Made by a program: the position numbers and the translations under genes. The notes beneath the pieces were generated by a model, which saw nothing but the letters and a program-made list of their open reading frames with translations, was not told the origin of the DNA and ran no database searches. From Diphasiastrum complanatum (Eukaryota; Streptophyta; Lycopodiopsida; Lycopodiales; Lycopodiaceae), in contig MU832013.1 in NCBI GenBank assembly GCA_029204225.1, positions 27,659-91,658 on the forward strand: 64,000 bases of DNA, written 5' to 3'. This document shows, in pieces, positions 11,289 to 22,833 of the stretch (its first letter is position 1; the number at the start of each line of letters is the position of its first letter).

Positions 11289-12439
11289 TGTTCTATTTGA
11301 AACGAGAGAGAAGAAATTGTAATGCGGAACATCTCCTGTCCCGATGTAGGACCGATTAAAATGAATCCACCAAAGAGTTCTGAGTTATTGTCAATCCGTT
11401 TAAAACACAAGGTTCAATACAAAATGAAGGACGATGGTGCAGAAAGAATGCGCACGTTCTTTAGCCATCAAAGACTGTCATTGTCTAATTAGATTTTGAA
11501 GAGTCAGAGACGTCCATGATCTATCAGACTCAATGAACGAGCAAAGCAAGCAAATAGAAAGATGTATTCAAATCACAACACACAAACATCTATTTTAAAC
11601 ACATATGATGAAGAATGTTGCTTGTATATTACATCAAAATGCTTGTAATGGAGCAAGAGCAACAATGTAGGTTACAACCAAAAAGGGGTGTAACAAGGAT
11701 GCTAAATAACTTCCGTTCAGATGATTTAATTTGCATCATGGAGCATCTCATATTGATGCGAGTTGTAGCTATATTTTTATAGATCGTCTTTGCAAAAGAA
11801 ATGTGCTTAAGTAATCTATATTTACAAGACTACCTTAGCTCTAAGTGTGTATTTGGTCATGAGATAGTCTACAACGACGTCTGTACAAGCAGACATCACT
11901 CAGATTTGAACTCCGCTTCCGGAGCATGAGATAATGGTGCTTAGCGCAACCATATGTTGACCGTAACCATCACTTCTACGGTCCCCTGGCAGTCTTTGGC
12001 GTTGCGAGCCTTAGCCGCAAGTGGAGCGTGAAGTTTATCGCAAGTTGTCATGTTCATAAACGGACCGCAACCTACGTCTGGACGGTCCCCCAAGCAGTAC
12101 ATTTCCTTCGAGAGGGAGAATCATATGTAAACCGCATGTGTTGACTTTGCGGTTACTTAGTGATGCCTTCGGTCAATGGTCTTCGCAAATAACCATAGGG
12201 TTGACTCCTGCGGTGCCTTACGGTTCCTGACGGTGCTTCGACGGTTGCCTTCGGTTTACTCCGACTTCGTAATGGACCGTAGGATGGAGCGTTGCAGTTG
12301 AGCTTCGATCTTCGTTTATAATCACAACGTTGATATTGCGGTGGTTCGGCGGTCCTTCTTTGCTAAACTTTCCTTTGTAGACTCTGCAGAAATAGTTCAT
12401 TTCTGTAGACAGCCGATGAATTACAAGTACACATCAACA
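11289..12439 (-). repeat. Putative 5' LTR of the minus-strand copia element
   Basis: On the minus strand the segment begins TGTTGATGTG (from 12439) and ends AATAGAACA (at 11289), two bases before the primer-binding site, so it has TG...CA ends. No partner LTR is present to confirm the outer end. That end coincides almost exactly with the start of the tandem duplication at 12436. Confidence 0.5.
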
Positions 12440-13205
12440 TTCATATACATTGTAAATGTTACATAGGAATAGTGAGTGAGTTCACAAAATGATGGCAAAT
12501 TCTTGGACATATTTTAGAGCATTAGTGCTTTTTCTTAAAGTTCAATATGACTTTGAGAGGTGAGTTTGAGATCAACTTGAAGTCAATGTGACTTTTATGG
12601 GTTTGAGACAAAAAATGAGTTTATTATCTAATTTTTTCCCCTACACGTGCTGTTGGTCTTTGGAAGCACCTTGTTTGTCTCTCAAGGAAGAGAATAGATC
12701 ATTTTTAGCTTTGCCATGTTAGGAATAAGCCATTGTGACTAGGCATACACATGAGTGTTTTTAGATTTTGAGTCTTTCAACATGCAATCCCTTGCTTTTT
12801 TGAATCGTCAAGGCGTAAACATTCATATACATTGTAAATGTTACATAGGAATAGTAAGTGAGTTCACAATATTTTAGAGCATTAGTGCTTTTTCTTAAAG
12901 TTCAATGTGACTTTGAGAGGTGGGTTTGAGATCAACTTGAAGTCAATGTGACTTTTATGGGTTTGAGACAAAAAAATGAGTTTATTATCTATTTTTTTTT
13001 CCTACACGTGCTGTTGGTCTTTGGGAGCACCTTGTTTGTCTCTCAAGGAAGAGAATAGATCATTTTTAGCTTTGCCATGGTAGGAATAAGCTATTGTGAC
13101 TATTTCCAAAAAGCTACGGCCTGAGTTTAGGCATACACATGAGTGTTTTTAGATGTTGAGTCTTCCAACATGCAATCCCTTGCTTTTTTGAATCGTCAGC
13201 GCGTA
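12436..13205 (+). repeat. Tandem duplication (unit about 382 bp) upstream of GluRS
   Basis: Copy 1 starts at 12436 and copy 2 at 12818, both with AACATTCATATACATTGTAA. They remain alike through GAATCGTCA near 12805 and 13195. Copy 1 has an extra segment after GTTCACAAA; copy 2 has an insertion containing CCAAAAAGCTACGGCC near 13110. Copy 2 ends about 355 bp before the GluRS start codon, so the duplication may lie in the promoter. Confidence 0.9.
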
Positions 13206-13465
13206 TATGCCTTGCTTAGGGTTAAGCTTCTTGTGACTTATCAATCAACACACCTTGTTTAGTCTATCAAGTTGGACTATATCATGTGTTATCTCTCAAG
13301 TGGGAATATATTATATCCATTTGAACTCTCTCTAGTGGGGGAAATATTTTATTGGGGAGGGCTGGCTTTTCAAAATTATGCTACTTTTATTTGTTATTAA
13401 TTCTCATAAATCCGTGAATGCATTACACAGATGCTCATGCTCATGACATAGCAGCATTATACAGA

Positions 13466-13525
<60 letters not shown>

Positions 13526-13559
13526 CTGGATGGTGAGCTGCCTGCGTAGCGAGGGAGGG
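13206..13559 (+). promoter_or_regulatory. GluRS proximal promoter and 5' UTR region
   Basis: No clear TATA box is visible at a standard distance. The most obvious feature is the (GA)n tract at 13471-13523, which ends 36 bases before the ATG and is on the coding strand. GA/CT-rich 5' regions are common in plant promoters. The transcription start cannot be fixed from sequence. Confidence 0.4.
13471..13523 (+). repeat. (GA)n microsatellite in the GluRS 5' region
   Basis: An uninterrupted GA run. Unlike the LINE-associated tracts it is not followed by the GCTTTATTAA 3'-end signature, so it belongs to the gene's own 5' region. Confidence 0.95.
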
Positions 13560-13699
13560 ATGGAGGCGACTCTAGTGTTTCCATCCGATGCGCCGCCTTT
13601 GTCACTGCTGGCCACCGCCGCCGTAGCTGGTTTCTCGTTCTCAACACTTGCGGATCTTCCTTCTGGATCAAGGCCGTTGCTGTCCTTTCCATCTTCTGG
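13560..13699 (+). CDS. GluRS: GluRS exon 1
   Basis: Starts MEATLVFPSDAPPLSLL, like the N-terminus of plant cytosolic GluRS. The donor is TCTTCTGG|GTAGGC. It leaves two bases of a split codon (phase 2). Confidence 0.85.
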
Positions 13700-16600
13700 G
13701 TAGGCTTTCATCTGTCTAGCAATCTTAACCGAGCTCTGTACAATCGGTGATGTGAACTTTTCAATTCTTCGGATTATCACTTTTCTTTTACTTATTCGTG
13801 TTGTCAGATTGAATAGATTGTTTCTCCGAGCTTTAGGGTTTAGGTTTTAATAGAGCATTGACTTTTCAGGCTTTGGAGTGGCATAGTTGCTCTTTTGTAG
13901 CTTTGTTTAACGGTTGACGAGTGATGCAGAATAGAGCTTCAAGGCACAAACACTATTTTACGCTACATTGGCCGAGTCAGTACAATTGAAGGGTTTTATG
14001 GCGCCGATCCCCTTTCTGCTGCTCTGGTACGTGTTTCTTCTGCGTATTGAAAGTGTTTGGTGCATTTTGTGTAGGGGAATATTCGGACTCGAGGTTCTTT
14101 CTTGGTTTCAGACGTCTGGACCTGAAGGCGGTAGCCTGATGGCCTGCTGTCTCAAACCAAGGAAAGATTGAGAGTGGTAGCCTCCCGCTGTGTAAAGAAT
14201 TGTCAGAAAAGCAAGGCTTATATAGAAAACTATACTCTTATTCTAGCCCAAATCCCAATGCCAAATTCCTTAGGAAAAGTTGTTTTGCCAAGAAAAGTAC
14301 TATCTTAAATAAACTGTCAAAAAATGCTCTTTGCAAAAGTCTCTAAATTCATTAGAGATTTACTCACCACCTTTATCACTTCGAAGGCATTTTATTTTCT
14401 TGTCCATTTGGCTCGTAGACAAGGTTTTAAACTCAACCAAGAAATTGAAAGCCTGTGATTTATTTTTCAGTAAATAGACCCAACGCTTTCTTGAAAATCA
14501 TTCATAAAAGTCATGAAGTAAGATGCACCTTTAAGAGATTGCATATGACAGGGTCCCCATAAATCGGAGTGAATAAAATCAACAATGCTTTATGCCCTTG
14601 GTGCTCTACTTGTAGGAAATTTACTTCTATGGTGCTTTTCTAAAATGCAAGCTTCACAAGCATTTGATGTGTTTACCATTTGCTTTTCATAAGGAAGTTT
14701 CAAGCTTTGAAATGAAAGATGGCTAAAGTGCTCATGCCAAAGATGGCTAATGTTATCTTTTTCCACTAACAAAGCTTCTTGATCTTTTACGGCCTCTAAT
14801 TCATAAAGTTTGCCATCGCGCCTTGAACCAATAGCAACAATATAATCTCTATTGTTCATGTTTTTAGTGATAAATTATATATGATTAGATTTTATTATCA
14901 TTCCCTTACTGGTTATGGAACCAATAGGTTTGGAATTTACAATGGTTCTCTATGATTTCTATTTTGCCTCCATTGAAGTAGGAAAAAATATCTCCTTTGC
15001 CTGCAATCTCTTGGATAGAATCATCGCTAAGAATGACATTGCTTTTGCTGTCCCCTTTCTTGATTGAATGGAACCAGTTCTCTCGAATCTAAGAACCAGA
15101 CATCCTCAGGAGTTAGGAGGCCATCCTTTGCATGTACTAGGGTTGGCTAAGAACTTGCTATCTGTTGGTGCCATTACGAAACCGAACATGCTGGTAGAGT
15201 TTTACGAATCTACATGCTTGGTAAAAGACAAAGATCAAAGCTTCGAGGTGGTAGCCAAGGGAATGCACGAAGGGGGTCTTTACAAGCTTCACACAACCAT
15301 TCCTAGCCAAGAGGCCTCGTCAACAGGGGATACTAATTAGGACAAGCTTTGGCACGAGAGATATGGTCATTTGAGCTATCAAAGTTTACAAGTTTTGAAC
15401 AAGCACAACATGGTAGTAGATTAAGTCTTCTTCAGATACATGTGAGGCTTGTGCACTAGGAAAGCAACAGAGGCAAAGGTTTGCAAGAAAAAAGCTACCA
15501 AGGCCAAGGGCATTCTTGAGCTTGTGCTTTCAGATTTGTCCCAGATCAGCAGGGGGGCGTACTATCTCATGACCTTCGTAGATGATTTCTCACGGAAGGT
15601 ATGGGTCTATTTTTTGAAGCTAAAATCGGAAGCGTTCAAATACTTCAAACAATGGAAAGCTTTGGTGGAAAACCACACGGGGAAGAGGCTAAAGGTTTTC
15701 AGGTCAGATAAGGGTGGTGAGTATATTCCTGATGAGTTCAAAGATCTTTGCAACGCATGTGAAATAAAGAGACAGTTTGCCGCTTCACATACACCGCAGC
15801 AGAACGACGTGGCTGAGCGGAAAAACATGTCTATAGTTGAGTGTGCGAGGAGCATGCTCAAGGCAAAGGGGTTGCCAAATTCCTTTTGGGCGGAAGCGGT
15901 AGCAACTGCTGTTTTTCTATTAAATAGAAGCCCAACCAAAGCGGTTGAAGGAATCACGCCTGAAGAAGCGTATAATGGCAACAAGCCCAAAGTGGGCAAC
16001 CTACGAGTATTTGGGTGTACGACATATGCACATTTATACCAAATGACTTGCTGAACAAACTTGATGCAAAATCCATGAAGTGTATCTTCCTTGGGTATAG
16101 TGAAGGCGAGAAAGCCTATGTGCTATATGATCTCGAAAACAGGAAGAAGATCCTAAGTTGAGATGTCATCTTTGATGAAGAGCATTCACCCAAGATACAG
16201 GAGCAGGAGAAAGATGGAACTTCTGAGTTCCTTCCCTTAAGTGATTCCACGGATGAGGATCCTAGTCAAGAGTCCTGTGAGCCTCAAGTGCAAGTGCAAC
16301 AACAGGAAACCGAACATACTAGTTCGAGACCTCTTTTTGGCCAAGTACCAGAAGCTGAAATTGGGGACGAACGGAAGACTAAGATAGTACCATGGGGTAC
16401 GCGGTCACCATCCACATCGCCTACCGCTAGGAAGAAGCTACCTAGGTGGTATTGGGAAACAATCAAAGAGGGTCAAATGATGGAAGAAGGAGAGAGCAGT
16501 GAACAGGGTGCCAGAAGATCTCTTAGGTCTTATGAGAGACAAAAGACTAACTTTGCTCTTATGTCCACTATTTTGGATGTAGATGAGCCACAGTTCTTTC

Positions 16601-19600
16601 ACGAAGCCGTGAAGGAAAAGGTATGGCAACATGCCATGCAGGAGGAGTACGACTTCATTGTCAAGAATGACACATGGGAGCTCACTACATTGCTAGAAGG
16701 GAAGCAACCGATAGGTTGCAAGAGGGTCTATAAGACCACGTTTCATGCCAATGTAACAAGGCAAGGTTGGTGGCGAAAGGTACACCCAGTAGGAGGGGCT
16801 AGAATATGATGAGACATTCACACCTGTTGCTGAGATGACATCTATCAGGATCGTTTTGGCCATAGCCTCATAGTTTGATTGGGATGTCCACCAAATGGAT
16901 GTCAAGAGTGCCTTTCTTAATGGGCACCTACAAGAGAAGGTTTACATGGAACAACCGCAAGGGTTTGAGATAACAGGCAAGGAAAATCTGGTTTGCAGGC
17001 TTAGAAAAGCCTTGTGTGGGCTCAAACAGGTGCCAAGGGCTTGGTATAGCCGATTTGACGAGTACTTTGCAAGGCAAGGGTTTGAGAAGAGTAAGTCTGA
17101 TTGCAATCTTTATGTCTTCAGGGAAGCAGAAAACTTTGTTGTTGCTGTGCTCTATGTGGATGATCTACTCATCACGGGAAGCAATAAGAAGCTTATTGCT
17201 TGTGTTAAGAAAAATCTTTCTAGTGAGTTTGAGATGAAAGATTTGGGTTTGCTACACTATTGCCTAGGAGTTGAGGTTTGGAAAGGGAAGTGTTGTCTTT
17301 TTATCTCACAGGCAAAGTATGCACAAAAATTATTGAAGAGGTTCAACATGCAAGAAAGCAAACCAATTAGCACACCCATGGATGCAAGCAACAAGCCATC
17401 AAGAGATGATGGTCCAGCATTTGCAGATGAGACTCTCTGTCGTCAATTGGTGGGCAGCCTGATTTACCTTACTATCACCAGGCTAGATATTGCTTATGTA
17501 GTTGGGATCGCAAGTCAATTTATGAGTAAGCCTACCGAAGCACATTAGAAGGCAGCCAAGCGGATCCTACGATATGTTAGAGGGACGATGACTTATGGGA
17601 TTGGATACACAAATGATGGAGACCTTTAGCTGGAAGGTTGTTCAGATTCTGATTGGGCAGGTGATAGAGAGGATCGGAGATCGACGACAGACTATTGCTT
17701 TAGCCTAGGTTCAGGTTATATCATGGTGTAGCAAGAAGCAGCAACCTACCATTGCCCTATCATCTACCGCAGCTGAGTACAGGGCGACTACGAGGTCCGC
17801 CTGTGAAGCCATTTGGTTGCGCCGTCTACTTGAGGACATGCAGATGCTCAAGTAAGACCTAAATTGTTACATTGTGATAACCAAAGTTACATTCAGCTTG
17901 CGAGAAATCCAGTCTATCATGCACGGACGAAGCACGTAGAGGTGGACCAGCACTTCATACGAGAGAAAGTGCACAGTGGGGAGATTGAGCTAGTTTATTG
18001 TGACACCAACGTCCAGATAGCTGATATTTTTACTAAACCATTTAGTAAAGATAAGTTTGAAAAGTTCAGAACTTTGTTGGGTGTCAGTATGAATAAAATT
18101 TCCATTAAGGGGGGTGTTGAAGAGTAATGCCTATTTTACCCCTTTGGGTAAGCACTAGTTAAGTTGTAAGTTGTTGTACATAACTCATGGGGCATGTTAT
18201 AAATTAAATACATGAGACCCCCCCTTTTGTAAGTTGAGTAAATTAGCATCACCCATTGGTTGTGAATGGGTCTATAAGACCAAGTTCAAAGTTGATGGAA
18301 GCATTGACAAACAGAAAGCAAGCCTCGTTGCAAAAGGATATGCACAAAGAGAAGCCATCGTAGTATTGGGGAAACTCGTTTTCCAATCCTTTTTTGGCTG
18401 GGAAACGCGTTTCTTGGCATGTCTCGTTTGTCTTGCCTTATAGTGATCCTTCTGCTTGTCCTGTTCCTGTCTCTCATGATCTCCATGTTGAGTAGGTATG
18501 TATTGGGCCTGAATGCATAATTTGAATTTTCTATAGTATCTAAGTTCTAGATTATGTCATTTGATGTGTATCGTTTCTCTGTTTCCCGAGGGGGCTGTGT
18601 TTCCCAGGTGGGAAACATTCCCCAAAACTATGGAAGCCATAGATTACAAGGAGACTTTCTCTCCTGTAGCCAAAATGAACATAATTCGATCTTTTTGGCA
18701 ATAGCATCTTACTTCGACTGGAATGTCTAGCAAGTGGACGTCAAAAGTGCATTCCTAAATGGATATCTTCAAGAAGTCTATATGGAGCAACCACAAGGAT
18801 TTGTTGCTCAAGGCAAGGACATTATGTATGCAAACTAAATTAGGCGCTCTATGGACTCAAACAAGCTCCTAGAGCATGGTATAGCCGCTCAAGTGACACC
18901 TACATGGACAAGTGTCATGCAAGTGTACATGGACAAAGACGCATGTCATCCTATGCACATGGAAAGAAACACATATCTCCACTTGCACATGCACAAAGAC
19001 ACGTCATGACTTGCTATCTCTTTGTATAAGCTATCTTCTTGATGAATGAAAGTGCACTTTATACTTTGTGTTTCATGTATCCTTATGATCGATACTTGAT
19101 GCGTTTGCATTTTGCATCAATTTTAGCATACAATTTAACTTAAGTTGATTCTCTATTGTAGACATCAATAGATCTAGCATATGAATGCTACTATCTGACT
19201 TCCAACAAAGGATGCGAATGCTAACTTCTAAGAGCCAAAAGTCATGAATTACATAAGGTACACATTAGTTGGGAGTGACATAGGAGTTACACAAGAGGTG
19301 GGAGTCCAAAAGTGACCTCTTAGCTACATATTGGGAGAGTTACACGAGGTAGGAATCCAAAAGTCACCTCTTAGGTTCATTTGTGATGAATTGCAAGACC
19401 TAGCTATGGAAGCACCTCACAACACCAAAATTCAGAAGAGAGAATGATTTGTTAGAGAGAGAGAGAGGAGGGTGTGAGTTCTCTATAAGGCCAACACCTC
19501 ACGTACATGCATGGAATATATAGATGGCAATCGTATGATTGAGCTACTTGGCCTATGGGCCTCACTAACTTAGTTAAGTTACAAACAGGGGGCCCCATGT

Positions 19601-22600
19601 ATTTACCAATAACATGCCCCATGAGTGATGGCTTAGCCAAAGGGGTAAAATAGGCATTACTCTTTAACAACCCCCGTTAATGGCCATTTTTTTTTAAAAC
19701 TAACACTTAACAATGTCTTGAACTTCTCAAACTTGTCTTTACTGAGTGACTTAGTAAAGGTATCAACAATTTGATTGTTGGTGTCGCAATATGTTAGCTC
19801 AATCTTACCATTGTGCACTTTCTCTCATTTACAGTAATGGTGCACCTCCATAAGATTTGTTGGCAACCATATGATTGAGCTACTTGGCCAAGTGGGATAC
19901 TTGCGCTTAGTTAAGTTACAAATGGGGGGCCCCATGCATTTGCAATTAACATGCCACGTGAGTAATGTACAACTTACAATAACATCAATGCTTAGCCAAA
20001 GGGGTAAAATTGGCATTACTCTTCAACACTTTGGACTCACCAACTTGGCCTTCCCACTTAACATAGGGGTCCATAGAATATAGTAACAAACTTAAGTTAT
20101 TACAAGTTACTTAACACGGGTACTTTTTAATAATCTATGCAACCACTCATTGCCAATAACAAGCTCATGTATACCACAATGATTGAGGAATTTCTTACCA
20201 TTTAACCATTGTCGGCATCGATTATGAACAAATTCACAGATATTGGCATCAATGAAGCATCTAGATAAAAAATGAGGCAACATGGACGAATCGCTACAAG
20301 AATAGCTAAGAGACATTTCATCAGATCATAGCCATCGCCCTACACGCTATTGACAGCAAAAACCTAATTAGGACTAAGAGAATGATCAATATCAGAAGGT
20401 GGGAAATGAATGACAATGTATCCTACTTGTACCCATAGAGAAGCCTAAAAGAAGCTTTTAGAGAATAAGATAATAGAGGCTTAAGCTAATCAAGTAAGAT
20501 AATGATGATAAGTAGTGCACCCCACTGTAGGCTTGCGACCCACTATTACTCAATGAATATCAATGTCAAAATCCAAGTTCAAGGAAGGATGCAGGGTTTT
20601 TGGGCCTCTTCCACGTGCCTGTGAAACTCATAATTCTTGGGCCAAAGAGGCTAAGGAAGATCTCATTGATGATCGCGAGTCGGTAATTGTTGTAATGTGA
20701 ATAGTTATTGCTTGCTAAAATGCCTTGTGCTCCTTGACCCAAAACTCTTAAGCTATGAATATTTTAAAACAAGCAATGACGTAAAAGTGCCTTATGAAAG
20801 ATGCTAGCTCTTTAAGGGCTTGCTTATTAACATATATGCCACACTCGCACTTCACAGAAAGAAAAGGAGATGTAATCACCAACACCAAGATCCTACAGAT
20901 TCAAGATGAATTTGGAGAAGGTATGACATATTTTCAATGGCATACTTGCAAGGAAACAAGAGTTGGACAAAGAGATTGCATCATTGCAAGAAGGGATGTA
21001 GTCATTGCAATAAGAGTACCAAGATTTTTGGAAAATCAAGCCTTGAACTAGGTACTATGAATTCTGTATTGGGAATTTCAAATATAGCATTGTGAAGAGA
21101 CAAGTTCATGGGCCAAGTTGTTCAAAGGAGTAGAGGATACACCAGCCTTGGCAATAACAAGATGGCATCAACCACCATATTTGAGGAGCTTCTAAGGGCT
21201 AAGGTGACCCTTGATTTTACAGTCTGAAAATTGGCTATTGCAATACCAGCGTCCAAAGAGGCCTACAATTTCATCAATATGACACTTGGCATCACTACAC
21301 CTATCCTAGAAAGCCCTAGTGTACCCAAGCAGTTCCTTCGACCTCCTAATCAGGTTTGCCACAATTAAGATGCATTTGGCTCTGCTTCGTAGAAAAGGGT
21401 GCTTGAGAGGCATTTGCAATTTTTTGGATGAGGATCTTACAAATGAGAAGTATTTGGATCTGATTAGTACAAAAATAAAAATTTTATTCTCACACACACA
21501 ACACACACACATAGAAAGAGACTTGAGAGGGAGGGAAAATTCTTTGAGCACAAGCTAGAGCAATGGACTAGAAGACGTCTCTGTAACAATGCATCCTGTA
21601 AGTTAAGGAGAAGTCCTGAAGTAATGTCACAGCATATGGCAAAAAGATGTGATTTCATTTTTAGGATTTTGATTCTTGGGTCCATGTGTCCAGTTAGCCT
21701 ATCATTTTACTTTATTGATATGTAGCTCTCTACAGGTTGATGAGTGGATTGACTATGCATCTACATTCTCAAATGGATCGGAGTTCGAGGAGTCATGTGG
21801 ATATACAAATACTTACCTTGAACCACGTACTTTCTTGGTTGGTTTCAGCATCTCGATAGCAGACATTGTGATTTGGACAAACCTTGCTGGTGAGAAATGC
21901 AGTTTTTTTTATCAAATCAGGAAACAAAGGCAATGCGCTTTGCTTGTCTTCAATCGAAACATTGGAGTTAAACTCAATTTTATGGAAGTAATTGTTCGGT
22001 AGCATCTAGCTTGAAGTAGTAGATTTGAAGCAGCACTTGTCCCCACAAATTTTTCTTTGATTGTTCAAGGTTTTTTTAAAAAAAATTATTACGATTTACC
22101 ATTATGGAGATTTTGACATATTAACACCTATATAATTGGAGTTTGTGACATGGTTTTTCTATATGTTGAATAGGTGCATCTTGAAGTTCTTGGGAGTGAA
22201 CTAGTTCCTGTAGAAATAATGACTAGTTAGGCCTATTTACATTCAATGCCTTGTTTTACTGAATAAGGATGCAATAGCCATTTTAGACTTTTAAGTTACT
22301 TATTGCTCATTAAGGTGGCTACAAAAGGAGACACAACTCTCCACCTGTTAATAGAGGAATAAGTAGACACCTTTCTCACTCATAGCTGATCCGCAGCGGA
22401 TATGCAGTTCTGCTCATTGCTGCCCCCTCTCTATGTTGTTAGGGTAGGGTTTTAGCTAGCTGAAATACTTTCGCTAGACCTGCCCTAGTTCCACCCCCCT
22501 TCAACTGAATCTGCTAGTTTCTAGCAGATCTAGCAGCCGCTAGATTTTTATTAAGTTGATGTTTACTTATCATTAAATAGAAAATCAATAATTTGTAGGT

Positions 22601-22800
22601 ATGTCACCCCCTTCACAGCCTGTAGAATGTAATTTTACTGGCTTTGGCAACTCATGCTGAAAAAGTAAAAGTTATTCAAAAGACGATTTTGGAAATGGAA
22701 GAAATAGTGGAAATATTGAAGATTCCCTTTGTGCAAAAGGCTTGCATAAACTTCAGAAAGTTCGAGCTGATGTTGTATAGTTTGTTACGGCTTTATGTGG

Positions 22801-22833
<33 letters not shown>

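Larger units (their letters stand above)
8806..12439 (-). mobile_element. Ty1/copia element, minus strand, lacking RT and 3' end
   Basis: Reading right to left: putative 5' LTR, tRNA-iMet-type primer-binding site, gag, protease, pre-integrase region, integrase. The sequence then runs into 8806-9042, which has no RT motifs. RT, RNase H and the 3' LTR are absent, so the element is truncated next to the LTR of gypsy element 1. Confidence 0.85.
15066..18233 (+). mobile_element. Ty1/copia element in GluRS intron 2, 5' truncated
   Basis: The + strand holds, in order, the end of protease and pre-integrase, integrase, RT, RNase H, polypurine tract and the start of the 3' LTR. Gag and the protease active site are missing at the head-to-head junction near 15065. 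The element is parallel to GluRS transcription. Its LTR family recurs at 19.4-20.0 kb in the other orientation. Confidence 0.88.

Noticed and set aside
16284-16466. Antisense open frames opposite copia and gypsy coding regions
   Set aside because: They are shadows of the retrotransposon frames on the other strand, without motifs of their own.
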